In this document: positions 24,201 to 36,611 of the stretch, piece by piece
Numbering within the stretch: the stretch's first letter is position 1
Layout: every line of letters begins with the position of its first letter
Origin: Coprinellus micaceus
Taxonomy: Eukaryota > Basidiomycota > Agaricomycetes > Agaricales > Psathyrellaceae
Assembly (NCBI GenBank): GCA_951394405.1
Contig: OX596335.1
Coordinates: forward strand, 1,550,001 to 1,614,000
Length of the DNA: 64,000 nucleotides
Reading direction: 5' to 3'
Program-made: the position numbers and the translations under genes
The notes under the pieces: generated by a model
The model's database searches: none
What the model saw: only the letters and a program-made list of their open reading frames with translations
What the model was told of the DNA's origin: nothing

Positions 24201-27200
24201 ACCGGTACCTGGACCAGGTATCCTATCACAATCTGAGCCACCGTGCCCAGCACGTATTTGCAAAGCAGCGGGATCGGATATACTCCCTTTTCATTGCGTA
24301 CCTGAAGCAGAAACGATGGCGAGGGGACTATGATACTGCTGACAGGTATACAGTCTCCAGGACACTTCAAGCCGGAATTAACGTCCCTTCTATCCAGGAC
24401 ACATCGCATCGTCAAGGCGTTTGAATCCTCCGGTGTCCCTGGCACCAAAATTGACTACCTGTACGTTTTCCCTCGATACCAGCGGCCAATTGGTCTGACC
24501 CATTTGACGCTAGCTATGTCGACGAAGCCCAAGACAATCTCTTGGTCGATGCCATGCGTGAGTAGCTCGCCCAAGATTCAGCCGCGATTGAGGTTTAACC
24601 ATCCTTCAAGTTCTTCGGTCTCTGTGCAGAAATCCGAACGGCCTCTTTTGGGCGGGCGATACAGCCCAAACCATCGCTATCGGCAGCTCCTTCCGATTTA
24701 ATGACCTCAAGGCATTCCTCTACAGACTCGAGGTAAGCTATCGCGGACCGGAGCTCGACGCGAAGGCTAAACACCCATCAGCAACGACGAGAGCAAAAGC
24801 TGATCGAGGACAGCGGTATAACGCAATCCGAGCTGCGAACCTTCCAGCTGGCAGTAAACTACCGCTCCCATGGCGGAATTGTTCGGTGCGCGACCGCGGT
24901 CATCGAATTGATCACACATTTCTGGCCATACGCAATCGACTCTCTGGCTCCAGAGAAGGGTGTGGTTGATGGCGCGAAGCCTGTCTTCTTCAGTGGCTGG
25001 GACACCAACACTGTCCGATACGTGAGTTTGGATCAAATACTGATTCCAGCCGCTTTCTAACCTCAGTAAAAGGAACAATTTCTGTTTGGAGACTCGTAAG
25101 TGCGTCTGGAAAGTGGCAACGAGAGGTCCCTCTAATCCATGTTGGCAGAGGCGAACGTATCGAATTCGGAGCTCGGCAATGTGGGCCATCCGTGTACTCA
25201 CCTCCGCGTCTATCTTTGACTCATCCCCTATGCCAGGCATCCTTGTTCGAGACGAAGCTGCGCGGGCAGAGCTACGACAGCAAGTTGGAGATATCGGCTT
25301 GATTCTGTGAGTCGCACATCTTTGTGACGCGTACCTATGTTCACTTCCCCTAGGACTCTGTACGAGAGCAAGGGTTTGGAGTTCGACGATGTCAGTCAAA
25401 CCAACACCACCTTGTGCCAAGTTTGGCTGATGTAGCACCTCAGGTCTTGCTCTACAAGTTCTTCGAAGATTCCAAAGTCGAGCTGGGACAGTGGCGACTC
25501 GTTCTCAACCTGGTGGACCACGCACACTCAAGGGGGTTGGCCGCACCACGGTTTGACGAGGAGCGTCATGCCGGAGTTTGCAGCGAGGTACGCATCACGC
25601 TTGGGGCTGTAGTACGCATGCTCACCCCTTCCATTCAGCTCAAGTTCCTTTATGTCGCTATCACTCGCTCCCGGAAGAACCTCTGGATTGTAGACTGCTC
25701 TGACAAAGCCGAGCCCATGAAGGTAGGCCTTGTCACTGACGTTTGATATACATGCAATGGCTAATCGGCTGAGTAGATGCTATGGGAATCCAAGGGATTC
25801 ATCCAGAACTGCATCCCTGGCGGAGAGGTCCCTCGACTCGCCGTTAGCTCCTCTCCCGAGGAATGGGCAAACACTGGACGCACGCTGTTCAACAATCGAA
25901 GGTACCTCCAAGCCATGCATGCCTTTGATCGTGCTGCCATGCCTCGTGAAGCTAAGATTGCCAAAACCCACTATCTTCGTGAAAGTGCCCGGTCTATCCC
26001 TCCTACGAACAAGGAGAGCTTACATGTTCGACGAGAGGCGTTTAGAGATGCTGCGAGGTCATTCTCGGAGTGTGCCCAAAGCTCCAAAGGCAAAGAGCAA
26101 AAGGTTTACTATCACAACGCTGGTGATTGCTACGAGCAAGCTGGCAATTGCGGCGACAACCTCGAGGACTATGGCCTTGCTGCAAGAGCATACCAAGCTG
26201 CTAGGGAGTATGACTCCGCCGTGAAACTCTACCGCAAAAGTGACCATTTCGATGAAGCTGTCTACGTCGTTCAACATCATCGTCAGGAGGTGGATAAGGA
26301 ACTCGCTGACAGTGTTTTGGAGGTTGCGAGGTTGTTTTATTTCAGGAAGAAAGACTTTGGGTATGTGGCTTCTGGTCCTCCCCCCCTCCCTTTCCATTGA
26401 CCGTGTCGTCTAGCAAAGCCAAGATGCTGTTTGAGTCGGACAACGAACAATTGGAGTATCTAGAGGACAATGTCTTGTTGGACGATTGTCATGCTGCCGT
26501 CCTCGCTGAACTAGGGAGGTTCCAAGAGGCTGCCGACATTCACATCGAGGAGGGCCGGACGATGGACGCTATCGAGGTCCTCCTTCGGGATAAGGGAAAT
26601 AGTGAATCGACAAGGAGGGCCAATACTTATATCCTTCAAGGATTATGGCAAACCATCTCCTTTTCGCACAAAATCAAGGATGATGACACCGAAGCCATTT
26701 CCCTCCTCGCCCTCGCCTCGAAGGTTGATACCAATCTACTCTCTCCGTCTCAGAAAGACGAGGTCAGGATCCGGCTCTCAGACCTTCGTCATGTGTCGAC
26801 TGCTGACTCGCAACTTCGTTAGGTATCCATGTTCCAAAACCTTCGCACTGGGTCAACCGACCCTGCTGTTTTCCGTCGCCTGGGCCAAGATTTCTTGAAG
26901 CGACAAGAGCGGCACCAAGCCTTGTTGTGCCTCGACCACTACTTCCTCAACTTTCCTTCGCTTATGGATGCCGACAATACTGTCGTTTTCAACTTCCTCA
27001 ATGACTTTGGTGTCTACTGCCGACTGTACCGCAAAGTGGTAGCAGGATTGGATCTCCTGGACGAACAGACCCAGAGATTGTTCGACTATCAGCCCGCATC
27101 GACCGAAAACGCCTATCGTCTCCGCATGGGCACGTGGATTTTCAAGCAGGCGACAACGTCAAAAGCCAATATCTTGGAAAGTGACGAAGAGTCTGTGGTA

Positions 27201-29726
27201 CTACCCGCCTATGATCTGCACCAGCTTCTGAGAATGGGACTTTGGAATCGATTGGAAGGTCGGCTTTCAGAAGAAAATCAGCTTTGTCGACACCGAACGC
27301 CGGCGTTGAGAACACCTTGTCTCCCCTTCGTCATGAACGGCGAATGTCGCCGGTTCAATTGCCCTCGACAGCATATCGACCACGAGAAACTCAACCAGTC
27401 CTGGTTCAACACACAATTAAGGATCCACTTCTTGCAAATCCTAATCTACCAAGTATACCACTCGATTCCCTCCCCAAAGCAAACCATCCCAGACCGACGG
27501 TGAGGAAAACCGCTCTTGTTCCAAGGTCCCCACTTCCTCACGTTGCTGGGTACAGGTACTGGATACACAGGCTTCATGAAACTCTCAGACCATATGCCCA
27601 TTACTTGGGATCCCAGGCCAGTGTCCGTGTGGGCTCCGTTCCTGAAGCTCTTCCTGCGGTGGAAGTGGTCAAGAAATGGATCCCAGATATTCTCTTCACA
27701 CGAGCTGGCGCATCGGACAAGATGCTGCTGACATTCCTTTACCAGGCCGGAGCCCTAGCCAACCTCTTTGACCCGAGCCCTGCCCGTGTTTACCTTTTAC
27801 GGGCGCCTCTGCCCGACATATTTGCCAATGTTCCCGCCTTCCGGAGACCGCGTCTTGGTGGCAAAACCTCGTATGTCATACCGGAACTGTACCACTGTAT
27901 GAGTGGAACAGAACCGATTTTCATCTCAGCTGGTATCCTGTTCCTGCAGTGCGTTCTCCTCATTCTATCGTGTCCACGTTTATTAACACAGTTCCAGGCA
28001 AGTTGTGGAGAAACGCCTTACAATCGAGGTCAACGTCTTATGCCATTTCGTGGAATTCCTTTGCGGTTCTGTTGTCCTTGCCCTTGTCAAGTTCCAACTG
28101 CATAATGTCACCCTTCCTCGAGGGTGGCTTCTATCCCTTCTCCGCCAAATCACAGCACGGAATGCCGAAACACAGTTTCTTGACAGGCTCCTGCACTCCT
28201 TAAAGATACTGCTAGAGTCTCTAATCAACGGAGGAGAGGAAGCGCGTACGTAACCATATTTCTTTGGCTTTGACTGTCCTGGTGGTTCATGTCGCTCTCA
28301 AGGTCATCTCCTTTTCGAAAACCGTGATTTAGCTGAGCTCCCAGCTGTCCGAGATCCTTTCATTGGAAGGGTGTGAGTAGGCTTCCTTGGCTTTGCAGCC
28401 CCACTCTGACTCTCGAGACTTTCATTCCAGGTGCCGAGCGCTCGGTCTCAGTATGTTTCCTGTTCTGGCTACACAAATTTAGGTGCTTAAACGGTCTGGT
28501 AGTCGGATACAACATCGACAACCCTGACCTCAAAGAACGGATTCTCGGAGTATTGAAGGTCCTCAACCCAACGAAGATGCACCACTCCTATAAAAAGTTC
28601 GTATCCACCAGGTTGGCCTGACGTGTTCTTACCGTTCATTCTCCAGGTTCGCAAGAGCTGGTCATTGGGGCCACATCGCTAGGGCTGTTCAATCCTCCTA
28701 CTCTGGGTCTCAGTTAGACGAACTTGTCCAACTGTGCTTGCTAGAGAAACAGCATCCTCATCAAAGGCCTCCTCCAGTTGGTATCCGACGCGTCTTTTTC
28801 AAGGCATTGGAGGATGTCCCCTTGGTGTTGTCAACTGGTCCCATGAGAGCGGACGCCCCTGCCTTCATCCCCAAGGCCCTGGTGAAACCTGATGTGGATA
28901 CCGTAGGGATTGCTGATGAAGAGGCGGAAAATGAGGAAACCATTGAGCAAGCTGGTGAGAAGCCCGAGGCGGACATCATTGACATTGTCGACTCTCGCAA
29001 CTTGGTCGACTCCCTTGGTCCTACGGAGGCTCCAACAGCAGCGGAGATGATAACGGAGGAACAGAAGGATGTTGCGACGAAGCTGATCAATGTATACCAA
29101 AGGAAACTGCGGTCGAGAAAATTGGAGAGGGCAAAGACTGCCACACAGAAAGCCTGCGACTCCTATTTCAAAACTTGCCTTGAACTCTCCAAGACTATGG
29201 ACTGGCCATTCGGTTTCCATTACCGGAAGCTGTACCTTGGCTTTGTCCCTCATCTACTAGCTTGCGTCAATCGCGTCGAATCTCATGCTTACGGTGCTCG
29301 AGACAGGGCGAAGAAGAGATTTAGGTCAGGCAAGGATACGAAGGAAGACCTGGAGGGCTTGAACAAGAGAATGAACGAACTCAAGTATGGCATTGACTTC
29401 GTCGACTTTTCATTGGGAAGCCGTTGCTAACAGACTCTATCAGCTCCACCTTCAAGCTGTCGAAGGCTGTGCTCAAACAACTTGGCCCGTCGTCGGAACT
29501 ACACAGGAAGCGCGATATCGAGGAGCTGAAGAAGATAGTGGGGCAGGTGCAGGAGCTGGTGAATCGCCTGCCTCCTGGCGTCAATCTCGATGTTCAATTC
29601 AACCTCGACCTGGTGATCAAGGGTATCGTGACAGAGCCCAAGGTTCTCAAGCCTGCGCCAAAGCCAGACCTGAACGTCGAGGACATCGACGGTGGAGCGT
29701 ACGATGATGCCCACGGTTACAGCTGA
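21217..29726 (+). CDS. giant UvrD-like helicase with TPR-type repeats (TRANK1-like)
   Basis: Many short introns; well over 2,000 residues. It starts MKPTVREVPGTWLGKLCLRL at 21217 and ends DGGAYDDAHGYS at 29726. Superfamily 1 helicase motifs occur in order: Walker A GRSGTGKTTTM split by an intron (~23395-23490), motif II YVDEAQD (24515-24535), NYRSHGG (24856-24876), SKGLEFDD (25367-25390) and LYVAITRSRKNLWIV (~25650-25690). After them come helical TPR-like units around 25850-26800 (FNNRRYLQAMHAFDRAA, NAGDCYEQAG, AARAYQAAREYDSAVKLY). A CCCH-type finger (C-x8-C-x4-C-x3-H) lies at 27318-27374. The C-terminal third is helical and charged. This architecture matches fungal proteins named 'TPR and ankyrin repeat-containing protein 1'; their function is unknown. 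Internal exon limits are only partly worked out. Confidence 0.85.
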
Positions 29727-30106
29727 TCTTGTCCCTGTTGTTGTTCATTTCTCTGTCCTAGCATCTCATGCGATTCTCTTGTTAGCTCGAGGCTACTGGT
29801 ATGCCAATACACCACCGAATAGGGCCGTTGTTACGCTGACAGTGAGTGGTGTGGCTGGCCACCGCGTCCGCACCCAACGAACGATGGATGGAATCCGGTG
29901 TATATTTTCACGATTTCCCCGAGGCACATCGGGGTATCAGGCCCTCCTTAATAGCTGATTAGCTGAATATCGAGAGCCAAGGCCATCGGATGTAGCCAGT
30001 AGAAAGCCGGGCGATCCCGCACGTTGGCGTAAACTTCCATTGACGATACAATCCGAATATAAGGTATGGTACATGGTGCGATGCGAATGAGACTCCCCGA
30101 TTGCCC
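29727..30106. other. convergent intergenic region
   Basis: Lies between the 3' ends of the giant helicase gene and SPC25. No supported ORF; expected to hold both terminators. Confidence 0.55.
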
Positions 30107-31073
30107 TCATGAATCGGGGCCCTGGAACTGACAACAGAGTGAGGAGTCAATCTGAGAGCGCAAATAAAAAAGGAAGGCTTCTTACCAGCTCGCGGTACTT
30201 TTCTCGTGCCTGCTTCACAAACAGGTAGATATCCCCCGTCTCATTGAGGGATGTGACGAGTATTGGGAGGGAAGGCAAGTTGGGCGATGATGTGAGAACT
30301 GGAAATCATCAGGCTCACGATAAAAGTGGCTGAAACGGTTGGGTGACGAGCGTACCTCGGTAGTGGGGATTTGAGACGTCGAGAACAAGGCTCGCTTCAG
30401 CTTCTGGATCCGATACCTCTAACCGCCAGAAACGCAGAAGTAACTGGTCGTTTTCGATGCCTTCCATAGAGAATCCGAGAGCTTCTTCGCAGAATTTCAA
30501 GGCAGGGACTATTCGAGACGCGTTCTTTCGTAGAATTGAGCGCTCCTTGTTCTTCTCTAGCCTCGAGGACTCCGTTATACAGCCTTCGACAGGATCATCA
30601 AGAGTTCGACTCACCTCTCCGCAGGTTCTCTGTGATCACTCGGTATTGCTCAATCTCAGACTCTATCGAGTTGCATTTGTCCTGTATTGACGTTAGCGAG
30701 CGGTTGAAGGCAGCCACAGCCAGTTCCATCTCTTGTCGTTCCTCCTTCTCCTTCTCCAGCTCTAAAGTCCTGTGTGAGTCGATTACGAAGCCTTCTAGGG
30801 GTCGTCCACACCTGTAACTAGATCTATCTCTCGTAGCTTGCATTGGTTGGTCTCCTCCTCGACCTGCTTGATCTTCTCGGCCAGCTTTTTCTTCTCAGCA
30901 AGCTGCGCCTTACGCCGCTCTGATATGGTGTTCATGGACCGATTCTTCCATGTTGTGAGGGCTTTGAGGAAGTTGCGCGTCGAGGTCTCGTACGTATTCG
31001 TTCTGAGGTCAATATGAGGATTGGGCTGCTTGAGAATGGCGCCGAGATCTATTTGGGGGACGCGGACGGACAT
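30107..31073 (-). CDS. spc25: Spc25 subunit of the Ndc80 kinetochore complex
   Basis: Links chromosomes to spindle microtubules with Ndc80, Nuf2 and Spc24. Start MSVRVPQIDLGAILKQPNPH at 31073. A long coiled coil follows (ERRKAQLAEKKKLAEKIKQV, then LELEKEKEERQEMELAVAAF). The C-terminal globular RWD-type head reads GFSMEGIENDQLLLRFWRLE, SDPEAEASLVLDVS, LPSLPILVTSLNETGDIYLF, VKQAREKYREL, and a last small exon adds FQGPDS and the stop at 30107-30109. Domain order and length (about 260 residues) fit fungal Spc25. Five or so introns of ~50 nt. The start codons of SPC25 and the downstream kinase gene are 167 bp apart and divergent. Confidence 0.85.
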
Positions 31074-31240
31074 GGTGGTTCCGGAACGAGTGTTGTTGCC
31101 CCAACACGCGACGCGTTTTCGGCATGTGACTGCAGGTTCCCCGCGTCGCGTGTTTGACAGCTGTCAGCCCAGCCACGGCCCATTGGCATTAGGCCTTAGG
31201 TCCCTTCTTCTCGCCCTAAACGACACCCGCCACTGGTACG

Positions 31241-33253
31241 ATGGCCCCAATAGCTGGTTTACCTTCCAGAGAGAGCAGAAGCAAGCACGGATCGCCCAAG
31301 AAACAAGTCTCTGGCCTCCCGGATTACCGAGATATCCACATGGACACGGCCAAGGGCGTCCCATCGACCTCGAATTATAATGATATTAGAATGGGCACCG
31401 CGAGACCTTTTGGCGATGCGAAGCCTGATGACATTCGGATGGAAACTGCTCGTGGAGGGGCTACCATAACCAGGCAGAACAAATTCCAGCCTTGGGAGCG
31501 TCAGCTTATACAGAGCCCAGAGGTGAGGAGGAAGGCGACCGTCGCCCAGTTATGTGTGTCACCTATCGAAGCCATCATCCAACTCAGCCCGAGCTGAAAT
31601 CCTCCTTTCCAGATTTTCTTGATTATTATTTCCAAACTTTGGGGTACATCGCAGCACGAAAGCAGCGGCGGGCGAATTTCGACCATGATACTACCGCACG
31701 TAACCTCACCACCAGCGAGTATAACAAGGAGTTCAAATCGTACTGTGGTCGGGAACGGGTACTACTTCGGAAGAGGAGAACGAAGCTCAAGGTCGATCAG
31801 TTTCACATTATCGCTCAGGTCGGGCAAGGTGGCTATGGAGAAGTATACCTCGCCCGAAAACAGGATAGTGGTGAAGTGTGTGCGCTGAAGAAAATGAGAA
31901 AACGCACGTTGCACAAGATGGACGAGGTGGGTTTCGCATTGTATTGGGGATACGATCGGCCAACATGAATCCCCCCCCCCCCCACAGATTCGCCACATCC
32001 TCGTCGAACGAGATATCTTGACTGCCACTAAGACCCCTTGGCTGGTACGGCTTCTGTATGCTTTCCAGGACCCTGAGCATGTGTACCTGGCCATGGAATA
32101 CGTTCCTGGCGGTGATTTCAGAACCTTACTCAACAATTCTGGAGTCCTCAAGGAGGAGCACGCTCGATTCTACATCGGGGAAATGTTCGCTGCGGTTAAC
32201 GAGCTCCATAAGCTCGGTTACATTCACCGCGATCTCAAACCCGAGGTGAGCGGACATGCGTTTTCTTCTCCAGCTAGATAGTAATTGGCTTCTAGAACTT
32301 CTTGGTGGACGGCACAGGCCATGTCAAACTCACAGATTTTGGCCTTGCAACTGGCGCTCTCAATCCGAAAAGAATTGAATCCCTAAAGATTAAGGTCTGT
32401 GTGTACCCTCTCGCCTTGCTTTCGTTCCTCCTAAAGTCTGCAAAAGCTCGACAAAGTGAAGGACAATCCGTTGGTTCAGAGGTCCACGATGGAAAGGAGG
32501 TCCATCTATCGCTCAATTCGAAACGAAGATCCTCGTTACGCCGACTCGATCGTTGGCTCTCCTGATTACATGGTAAGCTTTCCGTCTCTCGTTGGGCGCT
32601 CTTCTGACTCAACGATGCGCAGGCCCCCGAGGTCCTGAGGGGAAAACCTTACACGTACTCGGTCGATTACTGGTCTTTGGGCTGCATCCTATTCGAATTC
32701 CTAGCTGGCTTCCCGCCGTTCAGCGGGAGTACTCCCGAAGAAACTTGGACAAACTTGAAGAATTGGACAAAGGTCCTGCGCAGGCCCGAATACGATCGAC
32801 CTGAGGATCTCATCTTCAATTTGAGCGACGTCGCATGGGATGCTGTCGTTCGGTACGCTTCTTGTCCTCATTCCGAGAACGTGCGCTGATTCCTACCACA
32901 GGCTCATTGCCCATGCGAGCCTTCGATATGCCACCCTTGAGCAGGTACAAGACCATCCCTTTTTCAAGGGTGTCAAGTGGGAGGACATGCGGGCCGTACG
33001 AGCGCCCTTCGTCCCAGCGCTAGATAGCGAGCTCGATACGGGATACTACGACGATTTCACGTCTCCAGAGGATATGGCCAAGTACGCTGAGGTCCAGGAG
33101 AAGATGAAGAACGTGGCGAAAGTCCAAGAGAAAGAGGAACCGTTCGACAGGGGAGTTTGGGTTGGATTTACGTTTGGAAAGAACGGACCTGGCGTCGGCG
33201 CCCGACCAAGCTTCGAGGGATACGATGACGGGTCACTGGCGACCATCTTCTGA
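31241..33253 (+). CDS. dbf2: DBF2/SID2-type AGC kinase of the mitotic exit/septation pathway
   Basis: NDR-family Ser/Thr kinase that triggers mitotic exit and septation with a Mob1 activator. Exons 31241-31553, 31613-31926, 31988-32245, 32296-32394, 32447-32572, 32623-32852, 32902-33253 give 563 residues in phase. The Mob-binding segment before the kinase reads YFLDYYFQTLGYIAARKQRR. Kinase motifs: glycine loop GQGGYGEVYLA, lysine in VCALKKM, HRDLKPENFL, DFGLA, then the NDR-type insert, SIVGSPDYMAPEV, and WSLGCILFEFLAGFPPFSG. The C-terminal hydrophobic motif is GVWVGFTF, with the Thr phosphorylated in family members. The N-terminal region repeats short units like DIHMDTA, DIRMGTA and DIRMETA. 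Intron 2 carries a C13 run just before its 3' splice site. Confidence 0.93.
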
Positions 33254-33912
33254 CGTCGGTGTTGTGTCGCAGCATTCCTCCTATACCACCGACCTGCCAT
33301 ATAGACATAGATGTCTTGTTCTTGGCCGGACGAACGTTCCCTGTTCGCTCGATGCTAGGCGTACAATTGTGGTACTGAATGCTTCATCTCACTGCAGCTT
33401 GTGGACTGGTGACTCAAAGGGGGTTGGCAGGTGATAGGGCTCCTTCCTTGGTTATGACCGCAGGGTACAGATGATATGCGTTACGGGTTAAAGACAGGCT
33501 GAAGAACATCGTGCGTTAGTGCGCCAACTTGTTGGTAATACGTCAGGCGGGCCTTTGGCCAGATAGCTGGTTGTTTAATGTGGGTGGTGGCGCGGAAAGC
33601 GGGAGAAGTATAGCTTAGGAAGGTATGGTGACCGAGGATGTGATACTGTTGGCCAACTCTACTAAATTATACATGCATGAAGGAACAAGGGTGAGTCTGT
33701 TTCTACTCTTCACTAACAGGGCCGATGTGATAATGTTACGGTGGCAAATACAGCAGTGTCGAGACATCGGTAGAGAGAATAGGGGCGAGGTGCTAAGTAC
33801 CTCTATCTATGTGGACCGAGCAGAAGCGAAGATATGAGTAGCATAAGCATAGGATGAAGTCCATGTGACCCCTTATGTGAGGATCTGGATGTCCTTTTTG
33901 TCGTAATTGTGT
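33254..33912. other. convergent intergenic region, no gene seen
   Basis: 3' flanks of the kinase and MYND genes. Only frames shorter than 90 codons without coding character. Confidence 0.5.
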
Positions 33913-34753
33913 CTAGCACACATGTCGCTTCCCACCAGCCAGGCGGCACTCCCTAGAGCACCACATCTTTTTGCACTTCCCGCATGCAGGGAAGTCCCTG
34001 CCCCGCTTCGAGCAGGTTGCACACACCATCACGCCCTTGCAGAGTTTAGAGGAACGCTCCGCACGCGCAAGGACGGGGTGCAGACCAGAGCCCAGCCCAC
34101 CATAGCTGTTCGAATGGACATCCGGATGGAGGAGTTCTGTCGGGGAAAGGTCGAGGGACGAGTTGTACGACCGAGGCGGGGAGGACGACCGGGAGGATGA
34201 TGTCGATGAGCTCGTGGTCGAGGAGGACGAGGGTGCAGTGCGGACGATTACTGGAACGGGGATATCTGCGCGAGGGGACAATGGTGATCGGGACTTCTCG
34301 ATATCCTTCCGTCGGCTAGTGCTATCGTGCGCAGCATGAGTGGCAATTGCTGGTCGTGTGCCAGCTTTTCGATGACGCCCATACGTGGCTGCGGATGGAG
34401 ATGAAGATGGGACAAAGCGCAGGAGGGCATTGATCACTCCGATCCCCAGGTAGCTTTGGGAAGGGGGAACGAAGGCGCCACAGGCGTGCTCGAACTTCAC
34501 GTCTCCGACGCCCAAGAGGGCGTTGGGGAGTGGGTTCAGGAGAGTCGGCGTGGGCGGCCTGTCGCCACTCCAGCGGGACGAACTCGCGCTACTGGAAGAT
34601 GTCGAGTAGAATGACCAAGTACGCTCGCGAGTGGGTCTTCGTTGGAACGGAGGGGTCTAACAACGCGCTGGTCAAGGGTGAAGCATTCGGGTAGGGGAGA
34701 AAACCTACCTGCTCGCCAGAGGCAGCAATTTGGTAGTGAACGCCGCTCGGCAT
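33913..34753 (-). CDS. small Ser-rich protein with C-terminal MYND zinc finger
   Basis: Exons 34709-34753 and 33913-34657 join in phase after a 51-nt intron. The start MPSGVHYQIAASGEQ is preferred because a TATA box lies 112 bp upstream and longer upstream frames need frame changes. After FQRRPTRERTWSFYSTSSSS come LLGVGDVKFEHACGAFVPPS and SYLGIGVINALLRFVPSSSP, then a long Ser/Pro/Arg stretch. The last 40 residues hold Cys/His pairs of a MYND-type finger (CATC, CGKC, WCSREC, H-x-C), ending at the stop. MYND fingers bind short proline motifs in partner proteins. No catalytic domain is present; role unknown. About 262 residues. Confidence 0.7.
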
Positions 34754-34864
34754 ATCTGGTACGTGGTTGGACGACTTTGGGAAGGTAAGCACCAGTCGAG
34801 TCTGGGGTCGTGTGTGGGGTGGAGAATCTTTTCTGGGTGGTCTTGTGCCACCAAACCTTCCACG

Positions 34865-34872
34865 CTTTTATA
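34865..34872 (-). promoter_or_regulatory. TATA box of the MYND-protein gene
   Basis: TATAAAAG on the minus strand, 112 bp upstream of the chosen ATG. Position fits a core promoter with a short 5' UTR. Confidence 0.5.
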
Positions 34873-35461
34873 GAAAGTGCGCTCCGACGGAGCTCGAGCT
34901 TTCTTGAGCATCTGAGATATGATTCGGGAGGGTGGATGCCCCTGTATTCGGATTAGGAATACTCCAGATACAATCTTGACGGCTATGTCGGAGTGTCGGT
35001 CGAAAGAGGCCTTTGTACGATGGTTGCGGGATGTATGAATTAGGCTCCCAAGTCACTGGCGGTTAAGGTGAAGTCGAGTGACGGCAGTCGCCACGGGGCT
35101 ATTCACAAGGCGTGAAGCGGGCCAGAAACCCTTCACTGCGGGTATCTCTCTCAAGGTCCCTTCACGATAACATAAGACCTAAAGCTACTCACGTATTATC
35201 CAGTGCTTTTTTGGATGTCCGTTGCTTCTGACCTTCGAGGTGGAATTGTGCGATGTTCCAAGCACCATCGGCGAAGAGAACCTACGCCTTTGTCCCACAG
35301 TTTGGTGTTTAGGCACCACTTCAATGATGGAGGCCGACAAATGATCGAATGGATATCGGTATTTCATCTCAGGGGAGCTCAGGGGGTGGTCTTATAGGTG
35401 TGGTACACTGGACTTGCTGCTCGGATCTTATATGGCAATTATAAAATCTGCGATCATTGGT
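34873..35461. other. intergenic, no gene seen
   Basis: Short overlapping frames only. Lies between the MYND promoter and the TA-flanked inverted-repeat element. Confidence 0.45.
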
Positions 35462-35463
35462 TA

Positions 35464-35524
35464 CAGCAGTTCGCGGAACATAGGGCGCGGATTGATTTTT
35501 TGATTTCTTTTTCTCGCGCGCGCA
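35464..35524 (+). repeat. left terminal inverted repeat
   Basis: Matches the reverse complement of 36547-36609 through CAGCAGTTCGCGG, GGGCGCGGATTGATTTTTTG and CTCGCGCGCGCAAA, with one or two mismatches in a T-rich part. Confidence 0.85.
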
Positions 35525-36546
35525 AACGCGACTGGAATTTTGACCTGGTAGATACTGGGCTTGTATCGAGCTCAATTCTTCCCCCAAGAGCGTAAATTTA
35601 GTTCAGCTGTGTCCAGTAGCATTATTCGAACCCGTTGGCACCAATCTTGTTCGGAAAACGGAACCGGCAGTATGCTCAGGTCCCAACCATCCGCCCTTGG
35701 AGTATGCTGGACTGTCCCCTCAATCTATCCACGAGAATGATATTTTTTGGACTCAGATTGAAACTGAAAGGTGGGGAAGGTAATTCTGTGCCCGTAGGTA
35801 AGCAGTATCAGGTGGTAGTGGACTGGTGCGTTGAGATAGCCTCAAGGGGCCGATCAGCTGCACATCAACGAGGTCGCTGTGGCACATCCTGAATCCTGCA
35901 ATGAATATACGGCGCTCTGGTACCTGAAATGGACTTTAACCGTCTCCAAAGGACGTATGTACTCTTCGGCAGGGTTAAAAAAACAGTGTATTTCCTTCCA
36001 TCTAAGTGATAAGTGGCCTGGGGTGAGGTGCTTTGCTGGCACCTAAATCTTCATTTGCATGAGAGTTCCAAAGAACGAAATGGATGGATGAACCATTCTC
36101 CAGCTCCACCTTATATATTACACCTCTCTCTGGTACTCAATATCTGAGGAAGGCGTGTTGAGGAGCACGATGAAGACGGCACATCTGGGCGGGTTTGATG
36201 CCAGGTGGCCGCTTTCTATACCAATTTTTGTGCTGCCTCTCTTCGAACTGGGCCCCCTAAGTAATGCATAGCTGTTACTAGATGTTCTTAGGACATTTAT
36301 TCCACTTTTCATGGGTCCAGGATGAAGTAAGAGACCAGGACATGCGATGTCATTGACAGGGAGTGTGAACGGTACTAGACAATCCTCTCGTAACCTCATC
36401 TCACAAAGACGACCTATGACCGCAAAAATCACTTCGTTCGGTCCACATTGACTTTCTCAATATGTCTGTATTATTTTTAAGGCCACCCAAGAAGATGCAC
36501 AAGCATAATGAAGGCAACATTGCCGAGCCTCGAAAACATGGCGCGC

Positions 36547-36609
36547 TTTGCGCGCGCGAGAAAATAAAATCAAAAAATCAATCCGCGCCCTATGTTCCGC
36601 GAACTGCTG
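36547..36609 (-). repeat. right terminal inverted repeat
   Basis: Inverted partner of 35464-35524; the outer end is CCGCGAACTGCTG followed by TA. Confidence 0.85.
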
Positions 36610-36611
36610 TA

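Larger units (their letters stand above)
35464..36609. mobile_element. non-autonomous TA-flanked inverted-repeat DNA element
   Basis: The two ends are inverted copies over about 60 bp, beginning CAGCAGTTCGCGGAACAT on each side. Both are flanked by the dinucleotide TA (35462-35463 and 36610-36611). TA duplications and terminal inverted repeats are typical of Tc1/mariner-type elements. The 1-kb interior has no frame longer than about 105 codons and no DDE/D motif, so it would depend on a transposase encoded elsewhere. Confidence 0.75.

Noticed and set aside
35530..36540. Transposase inside the TA-flanked element
   Set aside because: No frame longer than about 105 codons and no DDE/D-like motif on either strand.
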